A stretch of 64,000 nucleotides of DNA from Ruminococcaceae bacterium Marseille-P2935 (GCA_900104565.1 LT629951.1:339501-403500), one strand, 5' to 3'. Shown: positions 9,498-18,025, counted from the first letter of the stretch. Numbers and translations: made by a program. The notes: generated from the sequence alone by a model not told the origin.

Positions 9498-10129
9498 AAA
9501 AATCTCCGTTCTGCCGCTTTGCGCGGCGCAAAATAAAAATGAGAGCGCGGCTCTTGTCATGCGAAGCGGAAAAAAATAACAAGAGCATTTCAGCTTCCCG
9601 CAGAAGACCGCTCCAAAGCGTACTCTGCCGGGAAGAAGTATAAGGAATCCTGTGCACCAGCGCGGGTGGTTCCATGCAGGGAAACATACAGCAAGTACAT
9701 AATACAGGCCCTTAGTAAGAGGCAAGCTGCGGAAAGTTACTTTCATACAAAGGCCTGTTCGGTCTTTATTCAGCGTTCTGCTTAGCCAAGGTTTGCAGTT
9801 TGATTTTTGCTTCTATTAAGGCTGAAAGGCTTATTTCCGAGAATGAAAGAAAAACCATGCCGGTTTTTATGTAAGGAAAATATTTTCCTTTTAATGGGGG
9901 CAAATAGTATAATAGCCCGGGGTTTGCAAAAGTCTTTTATGGGGCATATAGGTTACTGGCGGGCAGGGCGGAACCGGGGAGATTTTTGCCCAGCCGGAGA
10001 TCAGGAGAGTTCAATTGCAAAGCAGCAGGGCTATGGGGGCCTCCAGGCTCGACGATGCGATGGATGAGAGGGGTTAGGGGAATTCCAAAATTAAGGGGAT
10101 CTGCTGATCTGCCATTTTTATGCTTCCTA
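9498..10129. other. Long divergent intergenic region
   Basis: No gene is supported. It contains an 8-bp perfect inverted repeat GCTCTTGT (9550-9557) / ACAAGAGC (9579-9586) just upstream of the MerR gene. A 15-base string AGCGGCAGAACGGAG lies next to the MerR start on the reverse strand and recurs before the gene at 36868. Confidence 0.5.
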
Positions 10130-10160
10130 TTGACTGTCGGGTTACCCAATAGTTTATGAT
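10130..10160 (+). promoter_or_regulatory. MerR-type promoter and operator of the MATE pump
   Basis: TTGACT (10130-10135) and TATGAT (10155-10160) are separated by 19 bp, longer than the usual 17 and diagnostic of MerR-activated promoters. A dyad centred on 10143 fills the spacer: ACT-N3-GGGT-T-ACCC-N3-AGT, with 8 of 10 pairs matching. The divergent MerR-family gene at 8661-9497 is the obvious candidate regulator. Confidence 0.75.
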
Positions 10161-10198
10161 AATATGTATGGCTAATTTTTTCAATAGGAGTAATACTG

Positions 10199-11530
10199 AT
10201 GAGCAATGCACTGGCAAGGGAATTCCATTTTGGTTCCCTTTTAAGATTCGCGTTTCCCACTATCGTTATGATGATATTTACATCCCTGTACACCATTATA
10301 GATGGTATTTTTGTATCGCGTTTTGTTGGAACCGATGCTTTGTCTGCGGTCAATATTGTTTTTCCGGTTATTAATATTGTTTATGCAGTTGCTATTATGC
10401 TGGCGACCGGAGGCAGTGCTGTAATTGCCCGGCGTATGGGCGAAGGAGACATGAGAACGGCAAAAGAAAATTTTTCTTTTATTGTCTTGGTGGGCGTACT
10501 GGCAGGTTTTCTAATTTCCGTATTAGGCCTAATTTTTTTAGATCCTCTGGTACATTTGCTGGGTGCCAATGAAAAACTGGTACAATTATGCAAAGAATAC
10601 CTTGCAATTTTACTGATTTTTACGCCTGCATCGGTATTGCAGCTGTTGTTCCAATCTTTTTTTGTTACAGCTGGCAGGCCGGGTACCGGGTTAACCCTTA
10701 CTGTTTTAGCGGGTGTTACCAATGCTGTATTGGATTTTATATTAATTGTACCCCTGGGTATGGGTATTCAGGGTGCTGCGCTAGCCACGGCTGCGGGGTA
10801 TTTGATACCGGCTGTATATGGGGTCGTTTTTTTTCTTGTACGTAAGGAAGGGCTTCGCTTTGCAAAGCCTGTGTTGGACTGGAGAATGCTTTGGCAGAGC
10901 TGCGGAAATGGGTCTTCCGAGATGGTTACCAACCTTTCTACCGGCGTGGTAACTTTTCTGTTTAACCTGGCTATGATGCAGCTGCTGGGGGAGGATGGCG
11001 TAGCCGCCATTACCATTGTTATGTACTCTCAGTTTTTACTTACCGCCATGTATCTGGGTTTTTCCATAGGGGTCGCGCCGGTTATCAGCTTTAATTATGG
11101 CAGCGAGAACTTTCCTCATCTGCGTCGTATCTATAAAATATGTATTGGGAGTATAACGGTATCTTCCGTGCTGGTATTTCTGCTTGCAATAGGGCTTGCT
11201 TCTCCTGTCGTAAGCGTCTTTTCCCCCAAGGGGACGGTGGTGTATGAGATTGCCATTCATGGGTTTTTGCTCTTTTCGATCAATTACCTGTTTGCAGGAA
11301 TGAATATTTTTGCGTCGTCCTTTTTTACTGCCCTGTCAAACGGTAAAATTTCAGCATTTTTATCTTTTTTGCGTACAGGCGTATTTATTGTGCTGGGTAT
11401 GCTGCTACTTCCCCGAATGCTGGGGGTAAATGGAGTATGGCTGGCCGTACCTTTTGCCGAATTTTTTTCGGTTCTTCTTTCGGTATTTTGCTTATGGCGC
11501 GGAAGAAAAGCTTACAATTATGGCAGATAA
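10199..11530 (+). CDS. MATE-family multidrug efflux transporter
   Basis: 443 residues with about twelve hydrophobic segments in two six-helix halves, the standard MATE architecture and length. Family-typical stretches include FPTIVMMIFTSLYTIIDGIF near residues 18-37, GTDALSAVNIVFP at about 43-55 and LATGGSAVIARRMGEG at about 72-87. These proteins export cationic drugs or metabolites by Na+ or H+ antiport. The start follows AGGAG. The promoter at 10130-10160 points to drug-inducible expression by the divergent MerR regulator. The substrate is unknown. Confidence 0.93.
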   Translation: MSNALAREFHFGSLLRFAFPTIVMMIFTSLYTIIDGIFVSRFVGTDALSAVNIVFPVINIVYAVAIMLATGGSAVIARRMGEGDMRTAKENFSFIVLVGVLAGFLISVLGLIFLDPLVHLLGANEKLVQLCKEYLAILLIFTPASVLQLLFQSFFVTAGRPGTGLTLTVLAGVTNAVLDFILIVPLGMGIQGAALATAAGYLIPAVYGVVFFLVRKEGLRFAKPVLDWRMLWQSCGNGSSEMVTNLSTGVVTFLFNLAMMQLLGEDGVAAITIVMYSQFLLTAMYLGFSIGVAPVISFNYGSENFPHLRRIYKICIGSITVSSVLVFLLAIGLASPVVSVFSPKGTVVYEIAIHGFLLFSINYLFAGMNIFASSFFTALSNGKISAFLSFLRTGVFIVLGMLLLPRMLGVNGVWLAVPFAEFFSVLLSVFCLWRGRKAYNYGR

Positions 11531-11532
11531 CC

Positions 11533-11561
11533 TTGTTATGGAAAACCTTTTGTGCTAGAAT
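11533..11561 (+). promoter_or_regulatory. Sigma-A promoter of the CoA-disulfide reductase gene
   Basis: TTGTTA (11533-11538), 17-bp spacer, TAGAAT (11556-11561), 52 bp before the start at 11614 and right after the MATE stop codon, so the gene has its own promoter. Confidence 0.6.
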
Positions 11562-11613
11562 GAAAATACACTAATCCGGTGTACAAAACCGAAAGATGGA
11601 AAGGGGTTTGAAA

Positions 11614-13308
11614 ATGAAAGTTGTCATTATTGGCGGCGTGGCAGGCGGTGCTTCGGCTGCGGCCAGGCTGCGTAGGCTGAATGAACAGGCCGAGATTATT
11701 CTACTAGAGCGGGGAAACTATATCTCTTACGCCAACTGTGGGCTGCCCTATTATGTAGGCGGAGAAATTACCGATAAAGCCGATTTAACCTTGCAAACCC
11801 CAGAAAGTTTTTATGCACGTTTCCGTGTGGATGTACGGGTCAACCAGGAGGTTGTTTCGGTTGACCCCAAAGTACAGACAGTTACCATTAAAAACCTAAA
11901 ACATGGCACTGTCCATGAAGAAAGCTACGATAAATTAATCCTCTCCCCTGGCGCAGAGCCGGTACGGCCGCCTATTCCCGGAGCAGATGACAATAGAATA
12001 TTTACTCTTCGCAATATTCCCGATACGTTTAAAATCCGGGAATATATTGAGGAAAAACGCCCCAAAACAGCAGTTGTGGTAGGGGGCGGCTATATTGGTA
12101 TGGAGATGGCCGAAAACCTGACCCGTGCCGGGCTTAAGGTTACCGTAGTGGAAATGATGGATCATGTAGTAGGCCCTTTGGACTACGATATGGCATGTGA
12201 TATTCACCACTATGTAAAAACCAAGGGCTTGGAACTGCGCCTGAAAGAGCAGGTAAAGGCATTCCGGTCGGAAGAGGATGGCCTGAAAGTGGAACTGAGC
12301 GGCGGAGAGCTGGCTGCCGATATGGTGCTGCTGTCGGTAGGGGTACGCCCTGATACCAAGCTGGCGAAAGCGGCTGGGCTTCAGCTCAGTGAAAAGGGCG
12401 CTATTCAGGTGGATACGCAGATGCGTACATCAGATAAAAATATTTACGCAGTAGGCGACGCGGTAGAGATTACCGATTTTGTTACTGGCCAGCCGGGTTA
12501 TGTGCCTTTGGCGGGCCCGGCCAACAGGCAGGGGCGTATAGCCGCAGACAACATATGCGGGCTGAACAGCAGCTATAAAGGGACACAGGGTTCAGCCGTG
12601 CTGAAAATTTTTGACATGACCGCTGCTGCCACCGGTTTGAATGAACGGGCGGCGAAAGCTGCCGGTCTGGATTATGATAAGGTGTTCCTCTACAGCGCAT
12701 CCCATGCCACCTATTACCCAGGCGCCAGCAATATGAGCCTTAAGGTGCTATTTGAAAAGGGGTCCGGGCGGATTTTGGGCGCTCAAATTGTGGGATTTGA
12801 CGGGGTGGACAAGCGCTGTGATGTGCTTGCCACAGCAATTCGCGCCAACCTGACCGCAGCCGACCTTACCGAGCTGGAGCTGTGCTATGCCCCCCCGTTT
12901 TCTTCAGCTAAAGACCCTGTGAATATGGCGGGTTTTGTGATTGAAAATTTGATGACTGGAAAAATAAAACAGCATCATTGGCATGATGTGGCACAGCTGC
13001 CCAGGGACGGCAGTGTCACCCTGCTGGATGTGCGCACCGTACCGGAGTATGAACGGGGGCATATTGAGGGGGCCGTCAATATACCGCTGCACCTGCTGCG
13101 AGACCATTTATATGAGCTGGACAAAAAGAAACCGATCTATGTCAATTGCCAAAGCGGGCTAAGAAGCTATGTAGCCTGCCGGATTCTTTCTCAGAACGGT
13201 TTTGACTGCAGCAACCTGGCAGGCGGCTGGAGGCAGTACCATGCGGTTACCTCTGACCAGGCGTTTGACTGTACACCAAATCACCCCTGCGGGCTGCCCA
13301 TCAAATAA
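11614..13308 (+). CDS. CoA-disulfide reductase / NADH oxidase with C-terminal rhodanese domain
   Basis: 564 residues. A Rossmann FAD-binding start VVIIGGVAGGASAAARLRR comes first, with active-site Cys42 in SYANCGLPYY. The NAD(P)H-binding motif AVVVGGGYIGMEMAENL follows near residue 150, then AVGDAVEITD near 285 and a dimerisation domain to about 450. A rhodanese domain (about 460-560) has the active-site loop CQSGLRS (Cys512). This is the CoADR-RHD fusion, which reduces CoA disulfide, persulfides or polysulfide and handles sulfane sulfur, in keeping with redox defence in an anaerobe. I chose ATG 11614 because it gives the canonical MKVVIIGG start behind AAAGGGG. It is monocistronic and ends in a strong terminator. 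Confidence 0.93.
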   Translation: MKVVIIGGVAGGASAAARLRRLNEQAEIILLERGNYISYANCGLPYYVGGEITDKADLTLQTPESFYARFRVDVRVNQEVVSVDPKVQTVTIKNLKHGTVHEESYDKLILSPGAEPVRPPIPGADDNRIFTLRNIPDTFKIREYIEEKRPKTAVVVGGGYIGMEMAENLTRAGLKVTVVEMMDHVVGPLDYDMACDIHHYVKTKGLELRLKEQVKAFRSEEDGLKVELSGGELAADMVLLSVGVRPDTKLAKAAGLQLSEKGAIQVDTQMRTSDKNIYAVGDAVEITDFVTGQPGYVPLAGPANRQGRIAADNICGLNSSYKGTQGSAVLKIFDMTAAATGLNERAAKAAGLDYDKVFLYSASHATYYPGASNMSLKVLFEKGSGRILGAQIVGFDGVDKRCDVLATAIRANLTAADLTELELCYAPPFSSAKDPVNMAGFVIENLMTGKIKQHHWHDVAQLPRDGSVTLLDVRTVPEYERGHIEGAVNIPLHLLRDHLYELDKKKPIYVNCQSGLRSYVACRILSQNGFDCSNLAGGWRQYHAVTSDQAFDCTPNHPCGLPIK

Positions 13309-13345
13309 AAAAACTCCCTGCACCAATTGGTGCAGGGAGTTTTTT
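13307..13345 (+). terminator. Strong intrinsic terminator
   Basis: Perfect hairpin with arms ACTCCCTGCACCAA and TTGGTGCAGGGAGT, A-rich on the left and T6 on the right, starting at the stop codon of the reductase gene. Confidence 0.92.
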
Positions 13346-13902
13346 ATTTGGAAACCACCGGCTCTGCCGGTGGAGGTATGATATAAAAATGCTTAAGATT
13401 TAAAAGTCAATCATTTAAAATAATAAAATGAGCGAATGATTTTCCCATTTATGGGTGGCAGGATAAATCAACGCAAGCGTAGAAATATTTGACTTCTCTT
13501 GAGAACAGCTAGTAACCTACCTTTTTAGGGTTGTGCATACCGTCAGTTGAACTATGATTAAGGCTAAAAGGCTGTACAAATTTTTCGAACTTTACATCGG
13601 CAAACAGAAACAACTGTATTTTCTATCGCCAAGGCCATCCCCCCGGGCCTTATCCTCGCTGCGGGCGAAAGCCTGCTTTTTTGCCAGCACTCGGTGCTGT
13701 TTGCTTTGAAGACCAAAGCATCTTTAGAAGTTAATTTCCATTTTGGTTGCTGTTTTTTGAACAACTGCCTGACCGATCGTTTTGTTTTTACAGGGAGCAG
13801 TTTTAGCCTGTTTGCGGCTTACCGTGAATGCCATCTGTGATTATTGCAAAATTTTCTTTTCCAAGGAAAACCCAACATGCTTTTTTAAAGGTATGGCATA
13901 AA
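13346..13902. other. Gap of about 550 bp with a short palindrome
   Basis: No gene is supported. A perfect hairpin CCACCGGC-TCT-GCCGGTGG lies at 13355-13373 just after the terminator. A related element (GAAACCACCGG, then GCCGGT) follows another terminator at 22614-22632, so this may be a dispersed short repeat. Confidence 0.5.
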
Positions 13903-13934
13903 ACAGCCCCTCCATCTTCTGCCGGAGGGGCTGT
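13903..13934 (-). terminator. Intrinsic terminator of the superoxide reductase gene
   Basis: Perfect 11-bp arms ACAGCCCCTCC/GGAGGGGCTGT with a T-run on the reverse strand, 12 bp past the stop at 13947. Confidence 0.85.
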
Positions 13935-13946
13935 CTCCTTTTTCTG

Positions 13947-14336
13947 TTAAATTTCTGTTTTCCAAAATCCGTGTAGATTACACCAGGCATAAGCGGCTAG
14001 CGGTTCATCACCGTTTGCAACACAAAACTGCGCGACTGGTTCGTCTTGAGGGGAGAGATAAACAATCTGCCCGCCTTTTTGGGTTTGCAGGTAAACCCAG
14101 TTAATACTATGCTCTTCGCTCATGGGGTGAAAAACACTGCCCACCTTTACCGTGACCTCGTTGTAGTTGCGTTCCACCACAGGCAGATGCTTTTCTGAGG
14201 CCCCTTCTGAAGTATTGGCAGTCAGTTCAGTCATAGTTTCACTGAAACATTTTAAATGCTCGGGGTTGTCCCCTGCAATTAACTGTACAATGTTTTTTCC
14301 ATCATTACATGAGAAAAATTTAGGCTCGCAACTCAT
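13947..14336 (-). CDS. Superoxide reductase (desulfoferrodoxin-like) with degenerate desulforedoxin domain
   Basis: 129 residues. The catalytic neelaredoxin-like domain keeps the full iron site: His50 in EKHLPVVE, His70 and His76 in FHPMSEEH, Cys119 and His122 in CNLHG, with Glu48 and Lys49 beside His50. It should reduce superoxide to peroxide without making oxygen. The N-terminal desulforedoxin region (residues 1-40) has lost most of its Cys4 site: FFSCNDG replaces the usual CxxC and LKCF the CC pair, so the structural iron centre is probably absent. The ATG at 14336 follows GGAG. It stands alone with its own terminator and an upstream dyad at 14482. Confidence 0.92.
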   Translation of the reverse strand: MSCEPKFFSCNDGKNIVQLIAGDNPEHLKCFSETMTELTANTSEGASEKHLPVVERNYNEVTVKVGSVFHPMSEEHSINWVYLQTQKGGQIVYLSPQDEPVAQFCVANGDEPLAAYAWCNLHGFWKTEI

Positions 14337-14481
14337 AAAACACACTCCAATTTGTTTTGATTTCCCTGATAGTATGCTGAAATTGTCCATAAATATGCTG
14401 TTGGCCGGAACTTTACCCTGCGGTGCGCAGCAACCAAAAATTTGCAGTGAAAAAAAACAGTGCCGCACGTTAAAACTTTTT

Positions 14482-14498
14482 TAGAATAGGATATTCTA
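14482..14498. promoter_or_regulatory. Candidate operator of the superoxide reductase gene
   Basis: Perfect dyad TAGAATA-GGA-TATTCTA, 146 bp upstream of the reductase start on the reverse strand and overlapping a possible -10 (TATTCT). It does not match the PerR or Fur consensus I know. Confidence 0.4.
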
Positions 14499-14806
14499 TA
14501 TTGTTTAAAAACGAAAAAATAGTATGGCAAATGTGCTGACAGCCGACAAATTGCAACAGGTTGTTGCATCAACAGGGAACCGGAAACACAGGGAAAAAAG
14601 TTCGACCTTCAGTAGTTCCATAGTAATATGTTCTTCATGCCCACAAAAACTGCTGTGATTGCTAATGCAGGCATCAGTTTGTTTTTGAAATACGTAAACG
14701 CACAGATGTCCCGACTTTGGAAACTGCAGGAAAAAAGCTTTAAAAAATTTAAATAACCTTTTTAAGATAAAAACTATCTATCAAATTTTTGGAAGAACAT
14801 AAAAAA

Positions 14807-14838
14807 ACCGGACAAAAAGAAAATCCTTTTTGTCCGGT
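14807..14838 (-). terminator. Terminator of the split tRNA-Arg gene
   Basis: Perfect 13-bp arms ACCGGACAAAAAG/CTTTTTGTCCGGT followed on the reverse strand by a T-run. It sits 4 bp past the CCA end of the tRNA 3' half, as expected for the original tRNA transcription unit. Confidence 0.88.
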
Positions 14839-14842
14839 TTTC

Positions 14843-14886
14843 TGGCACCCCCAGTAGGAATCGAACCTACAACTAGCCCTTAGGAG
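14843..14886 (-). tRNA. tRNA-Arg(CCU), 3' half only (gene interrupted in anticodon loop)
   Basis: The reverse strand reads anticodon loop CTCCTAA, 3' anticodon stem GGGCT, a short variable loop, T stem-loop GTAGG-TTCGATT-CCTAC, acceptor strand TGGGGGT, discriminator G and an encoded CCA. Every part is intact. The matching 5' half (acceptor GCCCCCA, 5' anticodon stem AGCCC) lies 3.1 kb away at 18026-18062 in the same orientation. Joined, they give a normal 75-nt tRNA with all stems paired. The gene was therefore whole before an insertion in the anticodon loop. This half has no promoter of its own and should be non-functional. Confidence 0.9.
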
Positions 14887-15243
14887 AACCCGTAAACACT
14901 TTCCCTTTTTGTTCATTAGCATTCAAAAAATGCTGTAAACATCAAGGCTTTTTCGGTGTCCGAGTCCATTTACATTTAGGTTTGTCTGAGTTCACCCATT
15001 TCGTTAGATGTTCATGGGTACGTTTTAGACGTTTTTTAGATTTTTCTAACAGTAGCGGAAAATGCATTTTCCATTACTCGCCGGTATTAGATAAATGGGA
15101 TATTAGTACCCTGTTAACCCTCAGGGGACGCACTTTCTATGACACCATATTATCATGACAGCATCAGAAAGTCCATATAACAAAAAGAGTACTGATAGAC
15201 TCTTTCTAGATGGATTCGTTCGTTCAATACTCTCTATGTAATT

Positions 15244-15348
15244 TTATTTAATTGCTTGTGCCAATGTATTTATAAGTGCAGCCATTTCTGGGTTACTCAA
15301 GATTTTCAGTAGTTGCTCGGGACTTAATTCAGCATCACCAACTATAAA
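15244..15348 (-). pseudogene. C-terminal fragment of an unknown protein (34 aa)
   Basis: Directly downstream of the adhesin, the reverse strand encodes a well-formed C-terminal tail (VGDAELSPEQLLKILSNPEM, then AALINTLAQAIK, stop), preceded by an in-frame stop and with no start codon. The helical, amphipathic, protein-like composition suggests a real gene end left behind when the rest was lost. It is in a different frame from the adhesin. I do not recognise the family. Confidence 0.45.
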
Positions 15349-15361
15349 CTACAACATTGCT

Positions 15362-16906
15362 TTAGCCGAAAGTATATGTTACACACTTATTCTTCTTGAA
15401 TTCCAGTTTGTGACTACCGTTGCCAAATGCGATAGCATTGTGGCCTTTGTAGGAAGGATTGTTGTCAATCAGGCAGTCAATCGCAGCATTTACAAGAGTT
15501 GCATCAACTACTTCTGAAAACCAGAACATACCGGAAGTGCCCTGCTTCATGAACATTACGGAAACATAGTTGTCTGCCATGAGGATAGGAGTCGATGTAG
15601 CATCATCGTTAATATCAATCTTATTGATGAATTCAACGTTTCCGGTTTCTTTGTTGATGAACATATAGCTGATGTTGGAAACAGTACCGCCTCTGAAAGT
15701 TACATTGTTGAATCCAATGCTTGCTTCAGCGTAAACAGGAGTTTCGCCCATTGCTACACCAACTAAGTTCTGAGATACTTCGCGACTGGTAGCAATACCG
15801 TCGTTATTTACATCAGCTGCTTTAGGTGCATAGAAGTAAACTCCTTTGTGAAGAACCTGGGTACCGGACACAACTGCTTTGATAGTGTCGCCAGGCTGTG
15901 CAACTACTTTAATGTTGTATGTTTCGGTGCCAAGTTTTACAGGAACAACCTCTACGTTGTCTCCTGCTGTTACAGTGATCTGGATATTATCCTGATAACC
16001 GCTGCCGCTATTGTTCAGTGTGATTTCAAGATTTGTTGTGTAATATTCGCCATTTAAAGCAACAGGTGCGCCTGTCATTTTCAGATCTGTGATAATGATC
16101 TGTGCTTTGTCTGCATACACAGCATTCTGCGTCAGCAGGTAATCAACAAGTGCGTCAACACGTGTGCCGACTTCGGTAAGATTAGTGAATTTTCTATTGC
16201 CGGTTGCCCAGTCAAAAGTACCGTCCTCATTCTTCATTTCATTGTTGTAATCGTGCATTACAGTGCCCCACTGGAAGTTGTCAGGAACATTGTAGGTTTT
16301 GTTATATCTCAATGTTTCGCCGCCATTAGCGCATGTCCAGATAGCAGTCTGAACCGCTGCAATGATATCACCGCGAGTCAGTTTGTCTGCGTCTGTGAAG
16401 CCATTCTCAGCCAGATCGGCTTTCATAGCTTCCAGAGAAACATATGGATAGGAATTGGTTACAATAGAACGAATTTTAGCAGCATTTTCATTATTGAAAT
16501 ACTCGCTGTCTTCAAGGTTCATACGCTTGTAATAAATGCTGTCACCAATTATGGTTTCAACATCACAGCAGTAAGTAACATCGTAGTTACTTGTATAGGG
16601 AGAATAAATCCCATTAGGTGTCCATGTTGTGCCGTTGTATGCAGCAGTATCGATTACAACAAATGTCTGAGGGGATTCGCTTGCCATGAAGTGATTGCTG
16701 ATTTCATACGCGTGACTAGGCTTTCTGAACAGAGACATGTAATTATAGCCTTCGGTACCCGCTGTCACTTCAACAGCCATTTCGTCACCATACCAGATGT
16801 TGCCGTTGTCTAAAGTTGTTTTTGCCATTGCCGGTGTGCTGACTACACTTGAGCACAACACAAGAGCCAGTAATGTGGAAAGAACTTGGTAAAGTTTTTT
16901 TGCCAT
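15362..16906 (-). CDS. Secreted thioester-domain (TQXA-type) adhesin-like protein
   Basis: 514 residues. The start is at ATG 16906 behind AGGAGAA. A signal peptide (about 1-28) ends STPAMA. The N-terminal region (about 30-250) has the two features of thioester domains: Cys113/114 in TYCCDVET and Gln186 in AAVQTAIW, able to form an internal Cys-Gln thioester that bonds covalently to host or surface amines. A beta-rich middle part (about 275-400) holds a single calcium-loop-like DVNNDG. The C-terminal domain (about 400-514) is unrecognised. There is no LPXTG motif or C-terminal membrane anchor, so it is probably released or held non-covalently. It is the only full protein gene inside the split tRNA. 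Confidence 0.8.
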   Translation of the reverse strand: MAKKLYQVLSTLLALVLCSSVVSTPAMAKTTLDNGNIWYGDEMAVEVTAGTEGYNYMSLFRKPSHAYEISNHFMASESPQTFVVIDTAAYNGTTWTPNGIYSPYTSNYDVTYCCDVETIIGDSIYYKRMNLEDSEYFNNENAAKIRSIVTNSYPYVSLEAMKADLAENGFTDADKLTRGDIIAAVQTAIWTCANGGETLRYNKTYNVPDNFQWGTVMHDYNNEMKNEDGTFDWATGNRKFTNLTEVGTRVDALVDYLLTQNAVYADKAQIIITDLKMTGAPVALNGEYYTTNLEITLNNSGSGYQDNIQITVTAGDNVEVVPVKLGTETYNIKVVAQPGDTIKAVVSGTQVLHKGVYFYAPKAADVNNDGIATSREVSQNLVGVAMGETPVYAEASIGFNNVTFRGGTVSNISYMFINKETGNVEFINKIDINDDATSTPILMADNYVSVMFMKQGTSGMFWFSEVVDATLVNAAIDCLIDNNPSYKGHNAIAFGNGSHKLEFKKNKCVTYTFG

Positions 16907-17066
16907 GTTTAACTTCTCCTTTTTGTAAAATGATTTCGAAAGATGAAAAGAAACATAGACGGTCGGGCTGTCATAGCTTGTAAAAGCCGTAGACCCCTTA
17001 ACTTTGCGCCCCAATTTTTCAAAAGGTTTGCCATTATCAAGTTTCTATGAATTCCAGGTGATTAAG

Positions 17067-17125
17067 GTATGTACAGGATTGGTATACATACCATCCTGTC
17101 GTTTTTCCCAGAACAGATACGACAG
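17067..17125 (-). promoter_or_regulatory. Two dyads upstream of the adhesin gene
   Basis: GGTATGT pairs with ACATACC (about 17067-17092), and CTGTCGT (17096-17102) with ACGACAG (17119-17125). They lie 160-220 bp before the adhesin start, in a leader or operator position. No clear -35/-10 pair is visible. Confidence 0.35.
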
Positions 17126-17473
17126 AAATGAGAATATATATCGTCTGTGACCGACAACTATTCTTATCAAAAACATTTTACCAAATATAGGTCTCGAAAT
17201 AAAGATATTTTTTTGAAAATATTTATAATCAGATGAAAAAACTCAATTAAATCAACTAAGATGTATGTGCCGCTTTTGAAATTCTCGGAGCTGCACTATT
17301 CAGATGAGAAATATCCCGATATGCAAGAAGGGACTGATCTTCAAAAATTCTTTCCGGAATCTGTGATATCCAGCTAGATTCATTCATAGTAGGAACTTCC
17401 AGATCAAATGCAAAGAGAACAATTGCCGCAAGATCACGGATGTTCATGTTTTGAATGACCGTAGCATTACAGC

Positions 17474-17508
17474 AAAAAAAGCCCTGTGATGGTGACCACC
17501 ACAAGGCT
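17474..17508 (-). terminator. Strong reverse-strand intrinsic terminator within the element
   Basis: A 13-bp stem AGCCCTGTGATGG (17480-17492) / CCACCACAAGGCT (17496-17508) with a 3-nt loop is followed on the reverse strand by seven T. It would stop read-through from the tRNA-Arg region before the adhesin. Confidence 0.8.
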
Positions 17509-17690
17509 ATGTAAGATATCATCATTCAATTTATACAGAGAAGTACACAAAGAAACACCCAGCAACAGTGAATATACCTCTCTTTTAGAAAAATCGTTCT
17601 TCAAATTTTCATCGTGTTTTTGGTGAAACATATTATTTTTTAGATTTGTTCTAATTGTAAATTAAAAATATTAGATTAAAATATTAGAAA

Positions 17691-17721
17691 ACGCGGAAGA
17701 TTACTTAGAATACTTCCACGT
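17691..17721 (-). terminator. Terminator of the intact tRNA-Arg
   Basis: ACGCGGAAG/CTTCCACGT forms a 9-bp stem with one wobble pair, with T-rich sequence after it on the reverse strand, 9 bp past the tRNA CCA. Confidence 0.65.
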
Positions 17722-17729
17722 CTATTGGC

Positions 17730-17806
17730 TGGCGTCCCCGAGAGGATTCGAACCTCCGGCCTGCTGCTTAGGAGGCAGCCGCTCTATCCTACTGAGCTAC
17801 GGAGAC
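17730..17806 (-). tRNA. tRNA-Arg(CCU), complete
   Basis: A 77-nt tRNA with acceptor GTCTCCG/CGGGGAC, a normal D arm, anticodon loop CTCCTAA (anticodon CCU, reading AGG), T arm with TTCGAAT, and encoded CCA. Its body differs clearly from the split tRNA-Arg(CCU), but the anticodon loop is identical. It lies within the inserted DNA, 220 bp inside the junction and in the same orientation as the split gene. It could supply the lost decoding function. No good promoter is visible directly upstream; the orphaned promoter of the split gene points toward it. Confidence 0.95.
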
Positions 17807-18025
17807 ATTTGATAAAAACCCTTATTTTTCAAGGCTTTTCGGCCTTCCGATTCGGGTTCCAGATTATATTTTTATACCCAAAATCTATTAGAAATTTGGA
17901 TGTAAAAATTCTTTTTTGGGAAAATGCTAACGCCGCCTTTTTTAGATTTTTTGAGAAAACCTATCTGGATTTGTATTCCCATCCAGATTATTATTCAGTT
18001 CATTTTCCCCGTACTAACAAGTTAT

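Noticed and set aside
9640-9690. GGGTGGTTCC resembling a T-box antiterminator motif
   Set aside because: It is on the + strand with no terminator/antiterminator pair, no specifier stem, and no amino-acid gene downstream.
15780-15830. DVNNDG in the adhesin as a dockerin
   Set aside because: Only one loop is present and it is mid-protein; dockerins need two loops and there is no cohesin or scaffoldin context.
17256-17525. An 89-codon open frame on the reverse strand inside the element
   Set aside because: No ribosome site, and its start region is a strong intrinsic terminator (17474-17508). The sequence matches no family I know.
14887-18025. The split tRNA could be a self-splicing intron
   Set aside because: Group I introns do occur in tRNA-Arg(CCU) anticodon loops, but the insert is 3.1 kb, contains a complete tRNA and several terminators, and has no reverse transcriptase, homing endonuclease or visible intron core. 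The 7-bp repeat fits site-specific integration better.
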